Assembly (NCBI GenBank): GCA_015066445.1
Contig: SVOK01000001.1
Coordinates: 123,315 to 187,314, forward strand
Length of the DNA: 64,000 nt
DNA from: Oscillospiraceae bacterium
GTDB taxonomy: Bacteria > Bacillota > Clostridia > Oscillospirales > Acutalibacteraceae
Direction: 5' to 3'
Part shown: one piece after another, positions 29,467 to 38,299 of the stretch
How positions within the stretch are numbered: the first letter of the stretch is position 1
Layout of the letters: every line of letters starts with the position of its first letter
Translations under genes and position numbers: made by a program
Notes under the pieces: model-generated
Database searches by the model: none
What the model saw: the letters and a program-made list of their open reading frames with translations, nothing else
What the model was told of the DNA's origin: nothing

Positions 29467-29889
29467 TTACTTGTAATTTAAAGTACATACATATCTACTA
29501 TAAGAAATATTAGATTTTGAAACAATCTTTTCTTCTATATCAAAACCGTATTTTTTATAAAACATAACAGCGTCACTGTCGGTTTCGGCAATAATGGGTT
29601 TTGAGCTTTTATCTTTTACATAATCTATAAGTTTCGTTCCAATTCCTGAACGTCTTTTTTTAGTATCAACCGCTATTCCTATGATTTCTACAGTTTTATC
29701 AGTTTCCTGTGTGGATATTACACCAATGATTTTTTCGTTTGAAAAATATCCATACACAGAAACAGAAGAATCTTTTTGCATTTGTTCTGTTTTAAGCTTA
29801 AATTTATCGAAAGTAGGCTCGAACATACAAGCTGAATATATATTATAGATTTCTTCACTACACAAAATATCTTTAATGTTTTTTATCAT
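29467..29889 (-). CDS. GNAT family N-acetyltransferase
   Basis: VEIIGIAVDTKKRRSGIGTKLIDYVKD acetyl-CoA motif. Confidence 0.85.
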   Translation of the reverse strand: MIKNIKDILCSEEIYNIYSACMFEPTFDKFKLKTEQMQKDSSVSVYGYFSNEKIIGVISTQETDKTVEIIGIAVDTKKRRSGIGTKLIDYVKDKSSKPIIAETDSDAVMFYKKYGFDIEEKIVSKSNISYSRYVCTLNYK

Positions 29890-30233
29890 TTTGTATTTTC
29901 CTTTGCGGTATTTATTGAGGCGATAAGAATTCGTTTCACCTCAATACATTTATTAAGCAATTCTTTATCATTATAGTAGCCACTTTCAATTAGCAATTCA
30001 ATCCAGTATTCACTTTCGGAACACTCTTTAAGAGCAATTTGTAGCTTGGCGACGAAATCTGCCTTTCCGTGCGCGTAAAAAGCCTCTCTAATATTTGCAC
30101 CAATACTTGTTCCCGAACGCAAAAACTGATTTATTAAAGCACTTTCACACTTTGCATTTCTTAATTCTTTACATACTTTTATAACAGTAAGTGCAAACTC
30201 TTTGGATTTTATCATTAAAGGACTTTCGGTCAT
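29886..30233 (-). CDS. Four helix bundle protein (23S rRNA IVS-type)
   Basis: SKEFALTVIKVCKEL...NQFLRSGTSIGANIREA. Confidence 0.85.
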   Translation of the reverse strand: MTESPLMIKSKEFALTVIKVCKELRNAKCESALINQFLRSGTSIGANIREAFYAHGKADFVAKLQIALKECSESEYWIELLIESGYYNDKELLNKCIEVKRILIASINTAKENTK

Positions 30234-30389
30234 AGCCAATCCACCTTTCATATTTATTATACTTTCTATAAATTAAAAAAGCAAGGCAAAGCCTTGCAAA
30301 ATACTTCTTCACTATTCACTATTACTTATTACTTGCCAAAATCGACAAAAAGAGAATAGTGAAAAGTGAAGAGTTAATAGTGAAAAAGT

Positions 30390-30425
30390 AAAATCGACAA
30401 GCTTCTGTCGAAACTTGTCGATTTT
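30390..30425 (-). terminator. Terminator of the tRNA-Leu gene
   Basis: aaaatcgacaag-cttctgtcgaaa-cttgtcgatttt, immediately downstream of the tRNA on the minus strand. Confidence 0.65.
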
Positions 30426-30508
30426 GGTGCGAGTGACGGGACTTGAACCCGTACGTCGTCGACACACGCCCCTCAAACGTGCCTGTCTGCCTATTCCAGC
30501 ACACTCGC
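30425..30508 (-). tRNA. tRNA-Leu (anticodon GAG)
   Basis: Minus strand gcgagtg...cacgt-ttGAGgg-gcgtg...gggttcaagtccc...cactcgcacca; long variable arm; CCA encoded. Confidence 0.92.
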
Positions 30509-30681
30509 ATTTATATTCACTTTTTTATTGCGCCTAAGTATTATACCAAAACACACTCCTGTTGTCAACTATAATTTTCAAAAAATAAAATTTTATTTTA
30601 GATTGTCGGTTTTTCACTTGTTTCTAACGAAGTTAAGAGGCCGAGTATAGAGCAAACTACAGCCTCTTAATTGAAATAATA

Positions 30682-31704
30682 CTAATTTGGTTTTATTTCG
30701 CAGTCGTTATTTTCATAAATACTGCAAACAATTTTTTGAATTTTAAGTGCTTCCTCACCGCTGATTCCTAATTCTTCGGCACCGAGCAAAGCCTTATAAA
30801 AATTATCAATTTGCACTGCGTGCTGAAGTCCCCAATATTCCTTACCGCCCTGATAAGAAACAATTTTTTGCGGCTTATTAGTTTCAGTTTCTTTAGAGCC
30901 GTCATTATAAGCGATTTCAGCCTCAGTGTAAGACAGCTTAGCAGTACCGTTTTCACAGTAAAGCCTAATTTCTATTGGCTCATTAATAAAATAATTATTC
31001 ATTGCAAAAAAGGAAAGCAATGCCCCGTTTTCATACTTTATAAGACCCTCGGCACTATCCTCAACCACCATAATCTTATGGTTTCGGTTATGAAGCGAGG
31101 ACTGAATTTCCGTGGGGGTACTACCGATAAACCAGTTAGCAAGGTCAAGCGAATGTATGGCTTGGTCAATAATCACTCCGCCGCCCTCTTTATCCCAGGT
31201 GCCCTTCCAATCCGACTCGCTATAGTAATCGTCTGAACGAGACCAAGTCAGCGTGGTTCTTGCACATAAAACCTTACCGAGTCTGCCATCAATAATGCGA
31301 CTCTTTACAAGCTGGGAGGGGGTATTATATCGGCACTGAAAAATAACTCCGTATTGAAGTTCTTTCGCCTTTGCCGCCTCTACAGTTTTAACTGCGTCCT
31401 CATATTTAATACTCATAGGCTTTTCGCAAAGCACGTTTATACCGTAACAGAAAGCCTTTTGCGCCACCACAGTATGCAAATAATGAGGCAAGCAAATATG
31501 TACCGCATCAAGCTGCTCGCTTTCAAAAAGCTCGATATAATCGCTATATGCCTTTACAGAGTATTTTTCTGCTGTTTTTTGCGCTCTATCCGCTTTAACA
31601 TCGCAAACCGCAACTAAATCCACAGTATCCAAAGCTACGATGGCATCTAAATGTCTTTCAGAAATTTTGCCGCAGCCAATGACTGCGGCTTTAAATTTTT
31701 TCAT
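30682..31704 (-). CDS. Gfo/Idh/MocA family oxidoreductase
   Basis: KAAVIGCGKISERHLDAI, CEKPMSI, GGGVIIDQAIHSLDLANW. Confidence 0.9.
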   Translation of the reverse strand: MKKFKAAVIGCGKISERHLDAIVALDTVDLVAVCDVKADRAQKTAEKYSVKAYSDYIELFESEQLDAVHICLPHYLHTVVAQKAFCYGINVLCEKPMSIKYEDAVKTVEAAKAKELQYGVIFQCRYNTPSQLVKSRIIDGRLGKVLCARTTLTWSRSDDYYSESDWKGTWDKEGGGVIIDQAIHSLDLANWFIGSTPTEIQSSLHNRNHKIMVVEDSAEGLIKYENGALLSFFAMNNYFINEPIEIRLYCENGTAKLSYTEAEIAYNDGSKETETNKPQKIVSYQGGKEYWGLQHAVQIDNFYKALLGAEELGISGEEALKIQKIVCSIYENNDCEIKPN

Positions 31705-31710
31705 AAATAA

Positions 31711-32553
31711 TTATCCCACACTAACCCATTCTAAGGGAGTTTTTTTCGCATTAATACAAGCCTCACGAATAGCCATAATAGCTATTGTTTCGGAATGAGA
31801 AATAGGCTCCTTGCCTGTGCGGAACATTTCGAGCATTGCCATAATCTCAAACTTGAAGAAATCATCATTGATTTTAATCATTTCATTCTTTGCAGCGTGG
31901 TTAATTCTGAATGTATAACCCCACTCATTGTTAAGAAAAGCAATGCTTGCAGTTCTGCCGTCAGCAAAAACCAACTGCCAAGAGGGACAGTTCTGATTTC
32001 CAAGATACATAACCTTTTTAACATCTGAGCCCATTAAAGTAACAATAGGCTCTAACTGATGAATAATATAAATATCTGTATCCGGACCACAGCCCATACT
32101 TATAACCGAATTAACGGCAGTCTTATCTACCGCTCCCAAAATTTCGGAAAATCTGAGTGCTGAGGATGAGAAGCAAGGAGAGCCGCTCTTTTCGGCAATA
32201 GCAAAGATTTTCTCTGCCTCTGCCTTACTATCAGCAAAGGTTTTATCAATAAATACAGGCTTGCCCGATTCCAAAGCCAATTTTGAAAGCTCGTAATGCA
32301 TTTCGCTGTTATCGGGAGAGAGTACAATAATACAGTCACTCTTTTGGACAAGCTCCTCCATAGAAGCTACCAGCTCTATCCCCTGCTTTTTGGCCCATTC
32401 CTCATTAGAAATTAGTCCTGCAATAGGAGGCTCGATATGACCGTAAGCATATTTAACCTCAAATTCGCCGTCGCTGTATTCCTTAATCCAATTAGGATAG
32501 TTGTCAGCATGCCATTCGTTAAGATAATAATCTATAAAACCAACTGTTTTCAT
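31711..32553 (-). CDS. Gfo/Idh/MocA-like oxidoreductase (divergent)
   Basis: SGKPVFIDKTFADS, CIIVLSPDNSEMHYELSKLALESG; adjacent to canonical members. Confidence 0.7.
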   Translation of the reverse strand: MKTVGFIDYYLNEWHADNYPNWIKEYSDGEFEVKYAYGHIEPPIAGLISNEEWAKKQGIELVASMEELVQKSDCIIVLSPDNSEMHYELSKLALESGKPVFIDKTFADSKAEAEKIFAIAEKSGSPCFSSSALRFSEILGAVDKTAVNSVISMGCGPDTDIYIIHQLEPIVTLMGSDVKKVMYLGNQNCPSWQLVFADGRTASIAFLNNEWGYTFRINHAAKNEMIKINDDFFKFEIMAMLEMFRTGKEPISHSETIAIMAIREACINAKKTPLEWVSVG

Positions 32554-32620
32554 AATTTTCTTCCTTTCTTAGCGGAAATCAAAATTGTTTAAAGTCATTT
32601 TGGCAAAAATCAATTACAAT

Positions 32621-33673
32621 TTATTCAAAAGCGATTTCACGGTGACTTTCAGCAGAATCATATATAGCCTGCATAATTTTTGAAGTGATAATATTAGTAT
32701 CAATATGAGAAGGAAGCTTTTCTCCACTGTGAATACATTCAACAAAAGCATTAAGCTCATTTTCAAAATGATTTTTAGAGGGATACTCAGGCTCGGTGGT
32801 GTTAAGGTCGCTGTCATAAAGCTTGAAGTTTCCGCCGTACTGCAAACGGATACCGCCCTTTGTACCGATAAAGTCAATAAACATTTCCTTTTGGTTAATG
32901 TTCTGTGCCCAGGCTCCGTTAAGTGTGATTGTGGGGCCTTCGGTACGGATCATACCTGTAACAAATTCTTCAACATCGCAAATACCATCCAGCTTTGGAG
33001 GGCCTGCCCACATACTGTGATACTTGTATTCCGATATATTCTTAGCAAGCTTGCAATGGGTTTCAGCAGTAACGGTTAAGGGCTTGGGGTCGTTACAGCA
33101 ATACATAACTATATCAAAGAAATGAACACCCCAGTCAATAAGCACACCGCCGCCTGCGATAGACTTATCTGTAAATGCACCGCCAAGACCGGGTATACAG
33201 CGATAATCACGGAAGCTTACATAAACCTGATAAATCTCACCAAGCTCACCTGCATCAATGCGTTTTTTGATTTGGTTTACGCCATCATTAAAGCGGTTAA
33301 CCACACCAATATTAAGCACCTTGCCTGTTTTGTGCTGAGCATCTAACATAGTGAGAGCCTCATTATATGTACGAGCAGCAGGCTTTTCGCAAAGAACGTT
33401 TTTACCTGCGTTCAAAAAATCAATAGTAATAGGAGCGTGAACATTGTTAGGAGTGCAAACAGAAACAGCATCTAACTCAGGGTCATCAAGTATCTCATGA
33501 TAATCATAAACTGCTTTACCGCAGCCGTATTTTTCCACAGCGCCATCAGCACGCTCGGGGATTATATCGCAAAACCATTTGATTTCCACATCAGGGTTTT
33601 TGAGATATGAGGGTATATGCGCATTATTAGCGATAGTACCGCAACCGATAACTGCAACTTTTGTTTTTTTCAT
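32621..33673 (-). CDS. Gfo/Idh/MocA family oxidoreductase
   Basis: KVAVIGCGTIANNAHIPSY, CEKPAARTYNEAL, GGGVLIDWGVHFFDIVMY. Confidence 0.9.
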   Translation of the reverse strand: MKKTKVAVIGCGTIANNAHIPSYLKNPDVEIKWFCDIIPERADGAVEKYGCGKAVYDYHEILDDPELDAVSVCTPNNVHAPITIDFLNAGKNVLCEKPAARTYNEALTMLDAQHKTGKVLNIGVVNRFNDGVNQIKKRIDAGELGEIYQVYVSFRDYRCIPGLGGAFTDKSIAGGGVLIDWGVHFFDIVMYCCNDPKPLTVTAETHCKLAKNISEYKYHSMWAGPPKLDGICDVEEFVTGMIRTEGPTITLNGAWAQNINQKEMFIDFIGTKGGIRLQYGGNFKLYDSDLNTTEPEYPSKNHFENELNAFVECIHSGEKLPSHIDTNIITSKIMQAIYDSAESHREIAFE

Positions 33674-33866
33674 AAATATTACTCCTTTTAAAAAGAAATT
33701 TATACATTATTATCTTAATACAATTAATATCTAATAGCAATAACCTTTTGTGTGGAATGATTTAACATAATTTGCTTTGACTTTTAAAAACAGATAAGTT
33801 ATAATACTTATATTGAATTTATCACAAACGATTTTTTTGTTTATTTTCACTAAATGAGGTGTTCAT

Positions 33867-34742
33867 ATTAAAGGCGGTTTATTAGGCACACGTTTCCACT
33901 ATGATAATTCTTTTATTTCCAAGCCCATAAAACTTACTCAATTAGAGCTTATGCAGATAGGTGAAATTTGCCTTGAAGCAGGCTTTGATATACCTGCGCA
34001 CAAGCAGCATTGCTGTGAAATAAGCTATGTTTTTTCGGGCAAAGGAATTTTTGAGCATAACGGTATTAAGACCGATGTTTCAGCGGGTGATATAATAATT
34101 TCTCCGGCTGACGGTCTTCACACTATATATGCTTCTCAATACGATGCTTTTTTCTACGCCTATGTAGGCTTTAAATTTAACGGCAAAAGTGGTATTTTGC
34201 CCGAAAACACACCTGAGACTTTTAATACAGACGGTCATTTAGTCTGCAGAGATACTGTTGGAATATACGATTATTACAAAAAATGTATGGACGAATTTTA
34301 CCGTTCAGGTGAAATAGATACTCCACTCATTGAAAGCTATCTTTTGCAGATAATATTGCTCACCCTTCGTTCAAGCAAGAATTCGAGTCAGCAATACGAC
34401 TACCAGAGTCACTCAGAAACACCCGGAAAGCTTGTATACCTTATTATGAAATATGTGGACCTTAATATTGAAAAGCCGCTCACTGTTCACGGTATTGCAG
34501 AAAGCCTTGGATACAGTATATATCATATATCCCATACCTTTAAAGAGAAAACCGATATAACCCTGCAGGATTATATTGCAAACAAAAAAAACGAAAAAGC
34601 CAAGGAAATGATGTTAAGAGGCAGACTCACGCTCACCGAAATAGCTGACAAATTAGGCTATATGAGTATACAGTCCTTCAGCCGCTCATTTAAGAAAAAA
34701 GAGGGTGTATCACCCTCGGAATATATTAATAATTCAAAATAA
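33867..34742 (+). CDS. AraC family transcriptional regulator (possible ATT start; track start ATG is 33951)
   Basis: Upstream in-frame translation (ATT)KGGLLGTRFHYDNSFISKPIKLTQLELM continues the AraC cupin N-terminus; SD gaggtg precedes ATT; C-terminal tandem HTH clear. Confidence 0.7.
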   Translation: MKGGLLGTRFHYDNSFISKPIKLTQLELMQIGEICLEAGFDIPAHKQHCCEISYVFSGKGIFEHNGIKTDVSAGDIIISPADGLHTIYASQYDAFFYAYVGFKFNGKSGILPENTPETFNTDGHLVCRDTVGIYDYYKKCMDEFYRSGEIDTPLIESYLLQIILLTLRSSKNSSQQYDYQSHSETPGKLVYLIMKYVDLNIEKPLTVHGIAESLGYSIYHISHTFKEKTDITLQDYIANKKNEKAKEMMLRGRLTLTEIADKLGYMSIQSFSRSFKKKEGVSPSEYINNSK

Positions 34743-34755
34743 TGGAGGCAATTTT

Positions 34756-35583
34756 ATGAAAATCAAATTTTTAGGAACCGCAGCAGCCGAAGGCGTACCT
34801 GCTTTTTTCTGTGCCTGTGATACCTGCAAAAAAGCACGTGAGATAGGTGGCAAAGAAATCCGCACACGCTCGCAATCCCTTTTAGACGGAGATTTAATGC
34901 TTGACTTCCCTGCTGATACATATTTCCATTCAATGACCCAGAGCATTAACCTTACTGGTATTCACAATTATATTATAACACACGCTCATATGGACCATTT
35001 TCACCCCGAGGATATTAAAATGTTAGGCTACGGTTTTGCCAATCTGCCTGAGGATATGCCGCTTTACCATTTTTACGGTGGAGAAGAAATGGCAAGAACG
35101 CTTGCCTCTATTGCCCAAAAGTTTCCTAAGAGACTTGCTGTTCATACGCTTTATCCTTTTAAGGAGACAGACATAGGAATTGCAAAGGTGATTCCGCTTA
35201 AAGCCACACACGGAACAGAAACTCCCTTAATATATATAATAGAAAAAAAAGGCAAACGAATACTTTACGCTCACGATACAGGACTTTTACACAAAGAAAC
35301 CGAAGAATATCTCTTTAATAATAGGCCCTATTTCGACCTTATCTCATTTGACTGCTGTTTTGGAAGCAAGGAAGATATCGGCAAAGGCAATACCCACCTC
35401 TGCTTTGGCGATATAAAGAGGATAGTTGAAAGAATGAGAGAAAACGGTATGGTTGACGATAACACAAAGCTTTGTGTAAACCATTTCTCTCACAATGCAC
35501 CTGATATTCTCTATGAAAACCGCTCAGTTTACGAAAATCAGGGTTATATTATGACCTATGACGGACTCGAGGTTGAATTTTAA
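34756..35583 (+). CDS. MBL-fold metallohydrolase (PhnP-like)
   Basis: KIKFLGTAAAEGVPAFFCACDTC, ITHAHMDHFHPED, YAHDTGL; SD ggaggcaattttATG. Confidence 0.85.
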   Translation: MKIKFLGTAAAEGVPAFFCACDTCKKAREIGGKEIRTRSQSLLDGDLMLDFPADTYFHSMTQSINLTGIHNYIITHAHMDHFHPEDIKMLGYGFANLPEDMPLYHFYGGEEMARTLASIAQKFPKRLAVHTLYPFKETDIGIAKVIPLKATHGTETPLIYIIEKKGKRILYAHDTGLLHKETEEYLFNNRPYFDLISFDCCFGSKEDIGKGNTHLCFGDIKRIVERMRENGMVDDNTKLCVNHFSHNAPDILYENRSVYENQGYIMTYDGLEVEF

Positions 35584-35597
35584 AATATAAAATTTTA

Positions 35598-35632
35598 AAG
35601 GAGCTGTACTTAAATGTACAGCTCCTTTTGTT
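35598..35632. terminator. Bidirectional terminator
   Basis: aaaggagctgtacttaaatgtacagctcctttt. Confidence 0.7.
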
Positions 35633-36512
35633 ATTTGATATTAGAAGTAAAAACATCTGCTACATCTGAAATAGTTATATAAGCCAAGGGGTCCTCCATG
35701 TGAACAATATCCTTCATCTGACCTATCTGGAAACGGTTAAGAACATAGTAAACAACCGTTTTTTCGGTATTACTGTAGCTGCCAACTGCTGAAATTTTAG
35801 TTGCAGATGTTCCGAAAGCGTTGGAAATTGCAACGCATATTTTATCTGGTTCAGAGGTTATTATCATAGCCGCCTTTGAACGGTCAAAGCCTTCAACAAT
35901 AAAGTCAACCGTTTTAATACCGGCAGCATATGTAACAATGGAATAAAGAGGCAAAATCCAGCTATGAATAACTATACCGCAAATAACATACAGTATTACG
36001 TTATATATCATAACAAAGGTGCCAACCGTAATCCCCAAGCGCTTTGCAAAAATCACAGCCATAACCTCAATGCCGTCCATTGCTCCGCCAAATCGAATTG
36101 CAAGACCGCTTCCCACACCCGAAATAAGACCTCCAAAGAGAGCGCAAAGCAAAAGGTCTGTTCCGGCCAAGGGTGAAGCAAAGCTTACATCAACAGGCAA
36201 AACATCGGTTATAAGCCACGCAGCTATAGAATAAATAATTACTGTATATATAGCATACGCTGTAAACACAATACCTTGCTTTTTAGTTCCGTAAAGGAAA
36301 AGAGGAACGTTAAGTATCACAAGAAAAAACGAAAGAGTGAAAAACTCGGGAGTTATTTGCGAAAGCAAAATAGAAGTTCCCGAAATTCCGCTGTCATAAA
36401 GCTTAACGGGAGATAAAAACATAGTAACACCTATGGCGTTTATAATTCCTGCCACAGTTAGCATTAAAATATTCTTAAGCTTAATTTTTTTCAGTTCGTT
36501 TAAAATTTTCAT
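35631..36512 (-). CDS. YitT family membrane protein (DUF161/DUF2179)
   Basis: AGIINAIGVTMFLSPVKLYDSGISGTSILL; C-terminal VHMEDPLAYITISDVADVF. Confidence 0.85.
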   Translation of the reverse strand: MKILNELKKIKLKNILMLTVAGIINAIGVTMFLSPVKLYDSGISGTSILLSQITPEFFTLSFFLVILNVPLFLYGTKKQGIVFTAYAIYTVIIYSIAAWLITDVLPVDVSFASPLAGTDLLLCALFGGLISGVGSGLAIRFGGAMDGIEVMAVIFAKRLGITVGTFVMIYNVILYVICGIVIHSWILPLYSIVTYAAGIKTVDFIVEGFDRSKAAMIITSEPDKICVAISNAFGTSATKISAVGSYSNTEKTVVYYVLNRFQIGQMKDIVHMEDPLAYITISDVADVFTSNIK

Positions 36513-37882
36513 CTTTCCCCCATAGGAATATATTTTCTCTGCGGCTGAACATTCATATAAGCAGGTCTTATAATTTTGCCTGCATTTATAAGCTCCTCAA
36601 TACGGTGAGCGCTCCAACCTGCAATTCGTGCAATAGCAAAAATAGGGGTGAACAGCTCGTGAGGCAGTCCCAACATATCATAAACAAAGCCGCTATAAAA
36701 GTCTACGTTAGCGCTGACTCCTTTATACATTTTTCTTTCCTTGGCGATAACCTCGGGGGCAAGCTCCTCTACAAGGCTGTAAAGCGCATACTCCTTATCA
36801 AGTCCCTTTTCTTCCGAAAGGCTCTTAACAAATCCTTTAAAAACCTTAGCTCTGGGGTCGGAAACAGAATAAATAGCGTGACCGATACCGTAGATAAGAC
36901 CTGCTTTATCAAAAGCCTCTTTATGAAGGATTTTAGCAAGATATGCTGAAACCTCTTCTCTATCAGACCAATCGGAAACATTTACCTTAATATCATTAAA
37001 CATTCCAGAAACCTTGATATTTGCGCCGCCGTGTTTGGGTCCTTTAAGCGATCCCAATGCTGCCGCAATAGCAGAATAGGTATCTGTTCCTGAGGACGAA
37101 ACAACGTGTGTTGTAAAGGTTGAGTTATTACCTCCGCCATGCTCTGCATGAAGAATGAGCGCCATATCAAGAACCTGTACTTCAAGCTGGGTGAATTTAC
37201 CGTCAATCCTTAGCATATAAAGAATATTTTCTGCAATAGAAAGCTTGGGGTCAGGCTCGTGAATAAAAAAGCTGTTGCTTTTCTTAGTGCCGTAATTATA
37301 AGCGTGATAACCGTAAACCGCAAGCTGAGGGAAACGCGCAATAAGCTGCAAGCACTGTCTTAAAACATTGGGTATACTTGTATCATCAGGATTACTGTCA
37401 TAAGAATATAGCGTGAGCACGCTTCGGGCCAAGGAATTCATCATATCAGTAGATGAAGCCTTCATAATAATATCCCGCACAAAATTATTTGGTAATGGGC
37501 GGTAAGAATAAAGCACCGTTTTAAAATCGTTAAGCTCTGCCTTATTAGGTAGCTGACCGAAAATCAAAAGATATATGATTTCCTCAAAGCCAAATCGGTT
37601 ATCAGAAATCATACCGTTTACAAGGTCCTCTACCCTGTAGCCTCGGTAATAAAGCTCACCGTCACAGGGAGTTTCCACACCGTTTATATTCTTTTTGGAA
37701 ATTATCTCTGAAATTTCAGTAAGACCTGTAAGCACACCCTTACCGTTAAGGTCACGAAGACCTCGGTTCACCTTATGCTCTATATACAATTGAGAATCGA
37801 TTTTACTGTTATTAATACACTTTTGAGAAAGAGTAGCTATCTCAGGTGTAATTAAATTCACAATATCTTTCATTGGTTTCAC
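36509..37882 (-). CDS. Citrate synthase
   Basis: CDGELYYRGYRVEDLV, LHAEHGGGNNSTFTTHVVSSSGTDTYSAIAAALGSLKGPKHGGAN, YGIGHAIYSVSDPRAKV. Confidence 0.92.
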   Translation of the reverse strand: MKPMKDIVNLITPEIATLSQKCINNSKIDSQLYIEHKVNRGLRDLNGKGVLTGLTEISEIISKKNINGVETPCDGELYYRGYRVEDLVNGMISDNRFGFEEIIYLLIFGQLPNKAELNDFKTVLYSYRPLPNNFVRDIIMKASSTDMMNSLARSVLTLYSYDSNPDDTSIPNVLRQCLQLIARFPQLAVYGYHAYNYGTKKSNSFFIHEPDPKLSIAENILYMLRIDGKFTQLEVQVLDMALILHAEHGGGNNSTFTTHVVSSSGTDTYSAIAAALGSLKGPKHGGANIKVSGMFNDIKVNVSDWSDREEVSAYLAKILHKEAFDKAGLIYGIGHAIYSVSDPRAKVFKGFVKSLSEEKGLDKEYALYSLVEELAPEVIAKERKMYKGVSANVDFYSGFVYDMLGLPHELFTPIFAIARIAGWSAHRIEELINAGKIIRPAYMNVQPQRKYIPMGER

Positions 37883-38299
37883 TCTCTTCCGTGGGGATTT
37901 TTGGTAAAATAATTCTAACAGAAAAATATTAATATTATATTAAATTTATTATAACAGTCATAGAAAATTGTCTATGTCCATTACAATGAATATAGGCGAA
38001 CTTAAATTTAATTTCGCTAAAGCAGATTATATCGGATTGTCGAAACACTTTTTAGCGTTTCGATATTTTATAATTATTATAACATTTTTTGGTAAGGGTT
38101 GCAAGAACTATAATACATTTAAATAAATACCCGAATTTCTGGCATAATAATTATGGTGATTAGCGTGAAAAATCACGCTAAAAATATAGGGCGCATGCCA
38201 CTCGCCAACAAGTGGCAACCGTGGCACATGCGTTATAATAATCAACCTATCCGTGATTATTTATCGCATTTTGTGTCCTGAAAGGATATGGTGATTATT

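Noticed and set aside
30322-30510. 62-aa minus-strand ORF
   Set aside because: It lies across the tRNA-Leu gene and its terminator; almost certainly not translated.
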